In this document: piece by piece, positions 33,971 through 47,609 of the stretch
Layout: each line of letters begins with the position of its first letter
Position numbering within the stretch: position 1 is the stretch's first letter
Assembly (NCBI GenBank): GCA_036874045.1
Contig: CM072347.1
Span: 1,614,501 to 1,678,500, forward strand
Reading direction: 5' to 3'
From: Cymodocea nodosa
Lineage: Eukaryota > Streptophyta > Magnoliopsida > Alismatales > Cymodoceaceae
Length of the DNA stretch: 64,000 nucleotides
The notes under the pieces: model-generated
Told to the model about the DNA's origin: nothing
Database searches by the model: none
Seen by the model: only the letters and a program-made list of their open reading frames with translations
Position numbers and translations under genes: made by a program

Positions 33971-34465
33971 GTATGAATGGTCATTCATTCACTGCAGGTT
34001 CTTAATTTCTTCTTCCTCCTCCTCTTTCTCACGAGATGTACTCGTCTGCTCCCTTGCTTTCTTCCCACCATGTTGATGTCTCAAATTTTGGGTTCTAAAG
34101 ATTCTCGACACTTTCGGAAAAAAAAAGCTAGGTGGAATCTTGGGAGTTCTTCTTATTAAGATCTTCTTGAGCAACACTATATTTTTGTGTTGGATTGGGG
34201 TGAAGCTTGGGACTCGGGGAACTTGAGTTCTCAGTCTTTTCCACGACCCTTTCGAATTATCGGTTCTTTTCTTTCTTTTCTTCTTCTCTGGAATCGGCAA
34301 CTAATAATCACTTGCAAGTGGCAATTTCTACTTGCATTTCTTATGGGTTTGGTTGTTCGCCCAATTTCTGTTTGCGACATGATTTGTCTTGTTATAATCC
34401 TATCTACAAGTGTAATTTTCGATTAATACTGGTACCAAGTGCCGATACATGTTTTGCAATGACAG

Positions 34466-37400
34466 CGAAAGCACTGGATTCGATATTTCGAATCTGGAAC
34501 ATCAGCTCCAGCATGTCCAAGATGGAGTGGAACACCACAGGCGACCCCTGCAGTGGATATGCAGTAAATCCTGATAACGCAAAATATAAGGATGACTATG
34601 ATAGATTCAATCCATCTATCTTGTGTGATTGTAGCAGTAACAATGGTTCCACTTGCCATATCATCAGACTGTGAGTCACCACCCATCTTCTCTCTAGCAT
34701 AACAACAACAACTTTGCTAATTATCCATCATAAAGGTTTTCAATTTTTTAAAAGTTAAATTTATTTTGTAATTAATAAATATAAGAGGAATAGTTTCCAT
34801 TTGCAATAGATAATTTTGTGAAGATGTACAACTTTCTTTCATGTTATATATCTTGTCTTGTTCCTCATAGATTTTATTGTTTCTCATTAGGACTGCAACT
34901 GGATTAAATATCATGGGGATTATTCCGGATGAGCTCAAGAATTTATCAAAGCTAGATAACCTGTAAGTCTTATTGATTATACCCCTTTAAATTTAAAGTG
35001 AAAGCTCACAAAAATGGTATGTGTTGATGAGAATTTAATATAATCAGATGAGTGAGAGATAAATCAGCTCCAGTAGGGATACGTGGTTCTCACTAAGTGC
35101 AAATTGCAACTACCTCGAGTTGGCAAACATGTTAATGTGAAAATATTATGGCATTCTTGTTGTATGAGGATCACTACCTAATGGGTCTGTATTTTGCTTT
35201 GCTTGCTTGATAAGGGAGGTGTTATGATGGTATGCATCAATGCCAACCAAATGGCAACTGAAACATCTTTAATTCAACTTTAATAACAACTTATACTTAA
35301 CCCTAACTATCTCTTGAAAAATCTCTAGTCATTGCCCTTCCTCTCTCCCTCCCTTGGTGGGATCTCTACTTCCTCCTGCCTTTTTCCATTGCCTTTGATC
35401 TGTAAGTATGCTCCATTCACAATAACCTAGGCACAACTGCACAAGCTTAGTCCATGGAGTGGTGGTCAATTACCTTTAATGGCCAGAGTTTGTCATGCCT
35501 ATGATGGATGTGTGCAAATTATAGAGGTGGCAATGCAATCACTACGTGGCTTTTTTGTAATTTGATAGTAGGCTTGTTTTGTTTGTGAGTTTTGATGGGC
35601 ATTGCTGATTTTTTTTTCATCTTTTGATATTGGAATGTTTGTACATTTGGTGCCACTCAAGTTGCAAGGGTTTGGGTATGGATTGAACATGCCACCTACT
35701 TTATTAGAATTTCAAGGTGTGATGTTACAAATCCAACTCAACCACCCCCCCTTGGGGAAGAATGAGAGAGTAAAGTGGGAGAAGTACCACACCCACCCTT
35801 AGAATTGATGCTCCAAGCTTTGTCACCAACCAAGTTGTCAAAGTTTCAAGGTGTGGTGTTGCGGGTCCAACTCAACCCTTTCTTAGAGGAGCATGAGAGA
35901 ATGAAGTGGGAGATATTGGTGAGTCCCACCTTTAGAATTGATGCATCGAGTGCAAATTGATGCATTGAACACTTGGACCAGCCAAATGCTGGGAATAGTC
36001 TTGCCAATGAGCAAACAAAATGTGTAGACATTCATGAAGCAAAGCTGGCTAGCCTTCGAGCAAGGCTTCTGCAATGATGAGCCTTCCTCTACTGTTGAAC
36101 ATGGTAGGGGTGGAATGAACATTGAGGGAGGTTAAGGAGCAGCTGGAGTGAGAGAGACACTAGGCAGACGAGGTTGAGGCTACCTTGAGATGAAGTAAAC
36201 TGCTATATGGCTCATCACAGAAGAATTTCTGTGGGGATAGCATGACTCAGTGGTGCATAATAATGAGATCCACATTCATTCAACCTTGGGATGTAGGCTA
36301 GCCACTACTGTGTTAGTTGTACATATCCCAATCAGCTTTACAATGAAGTACTAGAGTGGCATTGTGTGTTGTCTTGGAGGGAAGCCAAATGTGCTTCAGT
36401 TTGCAATAATCTTTTGGCAATGAGCATATCTGTAGAGCAAACCCCTTTCACAAGTGGATTGCCTATCTGACACTTATCCCTAAGAAACATATGGGCTCAT
36501 CAATCATCTCCTTATGATCAAAATATGGATTAGAAACCTTTTAATAATGTCAGTGGATGAATCATTGCTAATGTCAACCATTGTCTTATAGAGAGAGTTT
36601 TAGGTACCTTTCTATCAAGATTGCATATTTCACACAATGACATGAAACAAGAGAAAAAAATGGCATGTTTAAGGTAACCATATTCAATTCATTGAAAAGA
36701 GAATCAATTCATGTTTATTTCCTCCTGTCATTAAAGTTTTAAAATTTGCATAAAATATCTTCTTTCTAGTTAAAAATGTGCTTTTCAAAAATTTATCAAG
36801 CTCATTCCAATATATGTTAAACTTTTCTGAATTGCAGACAAATTGCTGATAATTACTTAGTTGGTCCTCTGCCAGCATTCATCGGCGACTTTTCAGCAAT
36901 GAAATACTTGTAAATTTTATATATAAATAAATGTACTACTAATCTGAATGGTTGGTTTCATTTTTGTATCTACGGATTAATATTTTAGTTCTTTATGCTG
37001 AAGGAGCATAGGTAAAAATGCATTATCAGGAGACATACCAAAGGAGCTTGGAAATCTTCAAGAGCTTATTTCACTGTGAGATAACTTATTATTCAATTGT
37101 GAACATAATATTCCAGTAGTACTCTATAGTGTGTGCACATTTTTTTATAACATAGGCACTTAAATTTTGATTATTTTTTTTCTATTTGTAGAGGCATGGG
37201 GATGAATAACTTCAGTGGTTCACTTCCACCAGAGCTTGGGAACTTGAAAAGTCTAGAACAAATGCAAGTGTTTACTTATTAAAGAATTTTCTGTCATGTG
37301 ACTCATTAGCATTCTTTGGTAAAACCATTAAAGTGGAGATAAGGTCATCATCTAACACTTTTTTTTTCAACAGTTATATGGACAGCATTGGAGTTAGTGG

Positions 37401-39393
37401 TGAGATTCCACCAACATTTGTAAAGCTTAAGAGGCTGACAGTCATGTAAATTTTTAACATTTAACTAAGTCATAAAGACCAGCTGCTCAAGACTTTTACG
37501 TGAAAATATGAATGCTTGTCTATGTTGTTGTCACTATAGGTGGGCATCTGACAATGATTTTGGAGGAAAAGTTCCCAAGTTTCTTGGAAAGTTGACAAAT
37601 CTTCAAACCCTGTAAGAAGAAATTTCTACAATATTACTTGTTATAGTTGTGTTATGTTATATTGTCATTCCATGTAAATTATACAATGGTTAACTACTCA
37701 CTTCACACCTGTTGTAGGAGGCTTCAAGGCAATTCCTTTCAAGGTCCTATACCTTCAAGTCTTGGTAATCTTCAAGTTTTAATTGAACTGTAAGTATGCT
37801 TACCTTTGAAATACGTAGGTTCTTGATATTACTTGGTGAATAACTATTTGTAGTCACTGTTGTATCATAAAGGAAAGCAAGTAAATTCCTAACAAGCATT
37901 AAATATTCCCCATGTTTATTTTGAAGTTATCTGCTTTTCTATTTTTCACATGATGCATTGATTCAGGCGTCTTGGTGACCTATTGAATGGAACCTCATCT
38001 TTGGCATTTATTGGAAATATGAAGTCCCTGTCCACTTTGTAAGATTATCAAAAATTCACTCTCAATTATTCTGTTTTGTAAAACATCAAAATAGTTTTTG
38101 TGGATTTTACAAATTGCTGGAATGTTATTCATGTTTTATTAGGATCTTGAGAAATGCTATGATTTATGATACCATTCCAACTGACATTGGGAAGTTTCAA
38201 GATATGAAACATTTGTGAGTGTTTTTTATTTCTTTTTGTTTTCCTTTACATCAAACTGCAAATCTAAGTTTCTCATTGTCTTGATATTTTGATCATTTAA
38301 GGGATTTGAGCTTCAATAATCTCACAGGCACGCTTCCACCTATTCTTTTTAATATGAAGTCACTTGAATACCTGTGAGTAGATTCAGCTAAAGTACATTG
38401 ACTTCCAAATTCCTGATTGAAAGGTCTTCTTATGCTTCTAATAATCTCATCTTGTGCTACAGGTTTCTTGGAAATAATAGCATATCTGGTAACGTACCAG
38501 GGAAGAAGTCTAGAAATCTTTTAAATATGTATGACATGCCTTATAGCTTTTTATCTGTATATTTTTACCTAGCGATTGATAGATACATGATTGTTTCTAC
38601 TATTTGCAGTGATTTATCTTACAATGAGCTATCGGGAAGCATTCCTATTTGGGCTAATGAAAAGAATCTTCAATTGTAATGTGTTTACTTGATGCTTTTT
38701 TATCATATTGCTAATGCTAACATCTTCTGTAACAGATGATGAGAAACTTTATTCCAAAAATAAAATGGATCCCTGAATATTTTGCAATGCTAATCCTGCT
38801 GGTCGATTATTTAATCACACAGTTTATAAAATCTACTTCATAAAAATAAATAATGAGCACCCAACATTAAATTCTCGACAGCAATCAAACTTTGGTCATG
38901 TAGCTTTCTTCAGTGATGAAATGAAACTACGTGCTTCACATTCTTGTTCTTGTAATATAACAGAATAAATGCAAATTACTTGTAAACTCTAATTTCTTAT
39001 AAAGAAGATTGAGATTCATCACATGTTATAGGCACTGCAATAAATTTTCAATGTCAATTTCTATATTATCCTTACAACACGTACATTTTAGGTGAAAATG
39101 CTGTTTTACATGTCATTTTCATTGTTCTTTTATAATTTTTTCTTGAAAGCAAAACTTATTCCTTTATTTACTGTCTTTTTTTGTTCTTTTCTCTACAGGA
39201 ACTTGGTTGCCAACAACTTTGTTATTGATGATTCTGACAGGTGCTTATTTTGCCTTTACGTAAATGAAATTTCAAAATTTTGATGCAATATATATTTTAT
39301 ATAACATATGCTATTCTTGTATTTTTAGTGTTATGCCAAAGGGTTTAGAGTGTTTGCAACAAAACTTTCCATGCTATCGTAATAATCCAAGAT
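34466..39393 (+). CDS. Copy 2: LRR ectodomain exons
   Basis: Fifteen exons: the N-cap (34466-34670, 'ALDSIFRIWNISSS', 'CHIIRL'), ten 72-nt LRR exons, two 66-nt exons, and the 42-nt and 65-nt linker exons. No stop in any of them. The intron after 37192-37263 begins GC (gcaagt at 37264) instead of GT. Confidence 0.85.
35510..36530. repeat. Intron 3 repeat shared with copy 1
   Basis: Counterpart of 4140-5240. It contains the tandem phrases 'aagctttg.caccaacca.gttgtcaa' and 'gagagaatgaagtgggaga'. Its presence in both copies dates it before their duplication. Confidence 0.6.
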
Positions 39394-39507
39394 GTGAGTA
39401 TTTTTCATTGTTTTTACAAGAATATTGCCAATTCATGAGAACATGGAGAACTTCTACCATTAATTGTTTCATTCACAAATGTTAAATCTACTACCACTGC
39501 TTTGCAG

Positions 39508-42500
39508 ATTACTCCTTTGCCATAAACTGTGGTGGTGCTGCAATTGTATCATCTGATGGCATGGACTTTGAGGCAGACAATCACAATGTCACCACTGCAT
39601 CGTATTTTGTAAGGGACACTAAAAGGTGGGCAGTTAGTAGCACTGGAAGATTTGTTGAATCTCAAAATCCTGAATACAAACAGAACATTCCGTCCAAGAT
39701 CATGAATACTTTAGATTCAGATTTGTTTCAGTCTGTAAGATTATCACCATCTTCACTGAGGTACTATGGTCTAGGGATGGAAAATGGACCATACATTGTA
39801 GAAATCCAATTTGCAGAAATTGCTTTTCCTGATGATCATAGCTTAATGAAAAGCTCTGGGAGACGGGTATTTGACATTTATATTCAGGTATGCATGTGAC
39901 TAGAAGAATTGTCATGGAAGTAAGTTATTGAATGGATTAATGGTTATATGGATATCCATGCAACATAAGTTAATAGAAACCCCTGAATACACTCACACGT
40001 GGATTGCATCTGTAGTGGCCTCAATTGCAAATGCAGTCTGACCATAATGGAATAGCACCATGGTGTGTATATAAAATCCCTAGTGATCAGTAACTCATTT
40101 TTCATTTTCCTCTTCTTATATGGTACTTTGAGCCATCATCTAAACTCTAATCAGCTACCACCAACAGTTGCCACTTCACCACCTAACAATCATCTCTTAC
40201 AGTCTCATCATCCTCCTCCCACTATTTTTTTTTAAAAATTAAAATTCCTTGATCTATTTGTGAGGTGGGAGCCCAAAAAACCAAAGGATATATGGTGGGA
40301 AGGACTAACCTAAAGCTCCACCAACTAAAAGTGTATGGCACACTCATCAAAAACAGAGATAAAAGACTAAAAGAGACCAGCCAAGGCAGCTTAAACTGTC
40401 CTGCGGCTTGGAAGTCCCCAAACATCTACGGTCTATGCACCCCTCACTTTCAGTGGTAGGCTTTGCATCTTGTCATAAATAGAACTGATTCTCATAGTTG
40501 CTCCAACTTGGACTAAACCATGACCACCATGTTACTCTCCCAATAGACGTGATTTAAACCATGCACTCTTTGGACAATATGGAAAAGCTGCTCCCTAAAG
40601 CGCTACACTTTCCACAAGTTACAGTTTTCCATTTTCGTCATATCAAAAACACCCTTAGCATCCATTTCAACTTCTATCATATCCAGAATTACATTCATTC
40701 TGATAGATAACATCAAGCCATCAAACAAGGCCCTTATTTCTGACTTGGCAGCATTAGAGTCCTCATAAACTTCTAAAAAGGCTGTGAACATCTCCCCTTT
40801 GCTATTCTTGATAATTCCTTTGCCTCTTGCTTTACCTTCCACCTAAGCTCCATCCATGTTAAGTTTTAGAAAATAGTTATAGGGCTTCCTCCATGATATC
40901 CAATGCCCCTTTGAACTGTGGTATGGATCACTTTGAATATTATTTTGGTTTAAGATTTCCTTATTTGCCTTTTTTCTGCAAAATAAATCAGTAACCTTTT
41001 TTCTGCTGTCCAAAATGTGTTTAAACTTTATCTGGTTGGACCACAACAGTCATATCTTTCCAGAAGTATTATTGACAACCCAATACTCCAAACCTAGCCT
41101 AGCTGCTACAGCTGAGATTTCCTCCAGCTTGAGAAAAGGTTCCAAGAGAGATAGCAAGAAAATTTGGTTCATGCAGATAGTATCCTTGAGAAAATTGACG
41201 ATAAACTTATTATCAAGCCCTCTACAATTCCATATCATAAAACTCCACTTGGCAAAAGCACTATTAGGTAATGGGTGAAGGAAAGTTAATTTGTTGTCGG
41301 TGAGACTTGAACGGACTGATTACCAGCCATGCTTTCTTCCCCAGCTTGTTCTAGTGCAAATGGTTGATGAGCCTCTCTCTCTTTACTTTGATATATTCTT
41401 AGGTTGTAGAGCTTTATTCTGTTGAAGGATCTTTTCCTCCTACCTCTTCCTCTCACTTCCCCTTCCAAATTATACCCTGTATAAATATCAGGGGGCTTAT
41501 CCAGAGCAATTTTGTCTGATCATCGCCCTCACTACTATTCCTCTCCTGCCAATGTGCCTGGTCCTTCAAATGAGTGGACTGATTCCTTTGGTCATACTGA
41601 TTATCTTCGTCTCCTCCAAAGCCTGCATTTGTTAACATTTCTTGACCATTGGAAGTAATTTCTGGCCTTGCTTTAGCTGTCCTACCTGATGTTGCTTGCC
41701 TATATATATGCCTTGACGTTTTCTATTCTGGATAAATTTTTCTGGCCTTGTCCATTAATTTTTGCACAGTTATTTACACCATCTGGCACCTCTACAGGGA
41801 CTCTGATGGCTGGACTTGCTAGCTGTCTGCATCTACTGTTCCTCACCTGTCCTCTGATTTTATTGAATTTCCTGCCACCTTGCCTCCTCCCTTTCTTTGG
41901 TTGCAAAATTATCGGTGAGCAGATTGTCTCAGTTTTGTCAATCAAACTTCTTGTGTTCTGCTCGTTTGCAACCCCCTATCTGTTTCCATCACTCACTTCC
42001 TGAGTATCCTGTTCAGGCTGCAAATTCCGTCCTGAAACTGCCTACGTCCCCACATGGTTGTTTATCACCATAGCCACATTCTCAAACTACTGTCTATCTC
42101 TTCCCCCAACCACACAACCTTCACTGCCATTGTTATTGCATTCACCAATGGCTAGCTGACTGTATTACTTGAAATCCCATCCTATCTCTTCCAATAGCCA
42201 ATGTCCAACTAGCCTCCTCTGCTATAGCTAAAGCTTTCTCCTTTTCTGTATCTGGCCTACTTGATTGTTGTTGTTGACATTGGGGAGTTGAGGTCGAAAC
42301 TGCCTCCCCACTCTCCTCCAAAGAGCTAATAATTGTCAGTGACAATTGTGATGCTTGCTAGTTGTGTATTTGAATTTTGAACTAGTAAGAGTGAATTTCT
42401 TATGCAAATTATGACCTTTCATGTTATAATGTGCTTTAGGGGAATCTTACAGTTAGAGACTTTGATATAAAAAAGGAAGCTGGTGGAGTTCCTTCAGAGC

Positions 42501-42637
42501 AATCAAGAAGCAGTACAAAGCTGCTGTCATCAATAATTTTCTTGAAATCCACTTCTTTTGGGCTGGAAAGGGTACTTGTTGTATTCCCACACAAGGATAC
42601 TATGGACCTTTGGTATCAGCTATTAGTGTTACCCCAG
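39508..42637 (+). CDS. Copy 2: malectin exons with a 1-nt deletion
   Basis: Exon 39508-39887 is intact ('FAINCGG', 'YYGLGMENGPY'). Exon 42440-42637 starts in frame ('NLTVRDFDIKKEAGG') but copies 1 and 3 have 'gttcccttca' where this has 'gttccttca' (42489-42497). The reading frame shifts there. Between the exons sits an antisense LINE. Confidence 0.85.
40224..42350 (-). mobile_element. L1-type LINE, internally deleted
   Basis: Minus strand: the 5' part is ORF1-like (42345-41290). ORF2 starts with endonuclease text 'IWNCRGLDNK' (41238) and 'WVVNNTSGKIWLLWSNQI', then jumps to the RNase H domain ('LKLNMDGA', 'KGIIKNSKGEMFTAFLEV', 'SEIRALFDGL', 40870-40603). The reverse transcriptase is missing. 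A poly(T) on the plus strand (40224-40232) is the minus-strand A tail. It inserted in intron 17 of copy 2; copy 1 lacks it. Confidence 0.8.
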
Positions 42638-43039
42638 GTATGCTGAGTTGGTGATGCCCAGCACTTGTTTTCATTTTTATTGGGTTATGCATTTTTTCAC
42701 AAGAATGATTGGTTTAGGTTTCAATCAAAATGTAAGGACTATGTTCTTTTTTCAGATTTTAAACCATCTGTTAGCAACCGGCCACCAAACAATACTTCAA
42801 CAAGGAAGGAAATTCCTTTATTTGTTGGAATTACAGTTGGTATTGTATCTTGTTTCTCACTGTGTATTATTGGAGTTTGTATATGGAGACGAAAGAGACA
42901 ACTGAATATGGATGAGGAGGAAGGTAAATCTTGATGATGTTAAATAAAATATTTTTAGTTGACATGGTTAGACATGTACACAAAGATGTTCATTGTAAAG
43001 TGATCGCTTATGCTTGATATGGTTTTTCTGAAAATGCAG

Positions 43040-45351
<2,312 letters not shown>

Positions 45352-47570
45352 GGCTTGTTCCCTTGAGCATCACATCTCCACTGGATGGTCATGAATGTTG
45401 GATGCACTTTCTCTGTTATCTTCCCAAAACTCACTTGGGATTTCCCTGACCTTGGTTAGTGTCTTTCACTGCTTACTATTCTTCTACAATTTGAGCTGTG
45501 TAAGAAGGTCAACTTAATTCAATAAGTAGAGAAGGTGAAAATTACTGTAATTACCAAAGAGTCAATGGATGTACCATAATTACCAGAGTAATTAATGTAA
45601 CCTCTGTAATCTTGTTGAGTCTCAGATTCAACCAGACAATGATAGTGTTTTTGTCTGAACTCATCACCTTTTTCATCTTATAAGAGTAGAATGTTTGTTG
45701 TGTTATCCTGTTATTATCATTGCAAGTTTCTTTCTGTACTCATCTCTGTCATATTATTAGACTTCACAAAGCTATTTGACTGCGTTCCTTGTGCAAATCA
45801 TTTTCACGTTTGAACATCCTCTTTTTGTGATGGATTTGATACCATTTTTGACATTTCTTTATGGCGAATCTTGAAAGCGTTTTTCCATTTACAAATACCT
45901 TTTTTGACTGTATAAAGATAGAGATGGATATCAATCTTTCATTGAGAAAGTAGATGGCTTCGGCATCAACTAAAACATTTACTTCCTAATTTATTTGCCA
46001 TGGCTAAACATGGTAACATAATTTATAGCATGATACGAATTTTTATAGGAATTGACTTGAGTTCATTTTATTTGTGATATGATTATCTGTAGATCATAGT
46101 ATTAATTGCCTGTGAAAAGTGATATGACATAATCCAAATGGTAATATGATTCTGACAGCAGTGGCATGAAATTGTATCATCTGTGATATTATGATTGTAT
46201 ATTAACCATGTTGTAATCTACTGTGAAATTTTTTCTAGAGAGAATGGCACAATGGTCACCTGAAAGAGTATGTATGAATCATGTTCTAGATTTCAAAGGC
46301 TTGCCAATTATAGGAATGATTGAGACAAGGAAGATGTTAGTTTGTCAGTTCTACCAAAGAAATGATAATGTTGAGGCAAAAGGGGTGAACTAGACCTGTT
46401 ATTGTTCTTGTCTTCTTTCACTCTCTCTTGTTGTTTCCTCATTTGCCTTTTTGGTGTGGGTTATTTTGCTTCTTTATATTTATGATTTGTTTTAAACTCT
46501 CCTTTTACATATCCTATCTTCAGTTGTGATTTCATACTTCTTCTCCCTTCTTAGTGGTTACAGATACTATGAAGATTGGGTCCTAGCACAAAAGGTTCAA
46601 ACTTCAAAGTAAGATACAATGAAAAAGTGCCACCCACATGGATGAAGTATTAGCCAACAAATGAGAGTGTGAGAGATTCACCATTCCCTCCTAAGTATTG
46701 GCCAACATTGTTATTTGTCCCCTCTATTCATGAGATTCTTTTAGTCTTGTTTTCTGACATTGTTGTTGTGTGAGATTGTTATATTTAATCCATGATTTGT
46801 TGTGTCACTATGAAATTATTTTTGTTTTGTTTTGTTTTGTCCTATTGTGATATGGTTATGTTTAAAATCATGACATGATGATGTGTTCAATGTATAAATA
46901 AGGCCGCATACACTCATACTTAAAAATATTGCAAACATGTATTTTATAGTTTAAATATATCTACTTAAAATTTAGAGTTCTCAGTGAATTGTGTTAGTCT
47001 AATATAACTTTAATTGAATCATGCCAAACCATATTATTTTGAGATTGGTAAGGTGGTAATTCAAACATAACTTATGGCTTATTTAGAGCCTGTTGGTCAA
47101 TAATATAGTTTAACCACATTGAATTGCATTAAATTATACTTTTCAACCTACTGATTGTAAAAGTGGTATGTCAAATTTATAAAACTTATAAGTTTGACTA
47201 AAATTGATACATCACTTTTGTAAATAACATATTAATTTTAACACAAACTTTTAAATTTTATAAATTCGATGTACTAATTTTTAATAAAAAAAAGATCTAC
47301 CTCATTTTTGACATGTTACTTTTGTAAGTGGTATAATAATTTTTAAAAAAACAAAATATCGTACCAGCACACATGTTTAAATCAAATTAGATAGCGACTC
47401 AACGTGACTTAAAAAACCATGTTATGTCCATTAATGATATCGTTTAAATTTTATATTTAAAATAAATAAATAAAATTAATTTATAAATAAATTTAAATTT
47501 TAAATTAATACATATAAACTATAACATAAAATATCTACTGTATTTTTAGCTTAAGCAGCTACGGCGACGT
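45352..47570. other. Intergenic, copy 2 to APC11
   Basis: 45352-46000 is the copy 3' flank, also seen after copy 1. 46000-47570 is AT-rich with nothing I can name; 46820-46845 is a short 'ttttg' run. Confidence 0.5.
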
Positions 47571-47581
47571 TCTTGCTCCCA

Positions 47582-47590
47582 GTATATTTA
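47582..47590 (+). promoter_or_regulatory. Probable TATA box of APC11
   Basis: 'tatatttaa' lies about 30 bp before a GC-richer transcribed-looking segment (47610-47692), which ends at a donor-like gtaaat. The position fits a core promoter. Confidence 0.5.
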
Positions 47591-47609
47591 AGCAAAGAGA
47601 GCGAAGAAG

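Noticed and set aside
42648-42905. Frame reading through the copy 2 membrane exon
   Set aside because: This is the shifted frame created by the 1-nt malectin deletion, not a separate gene.
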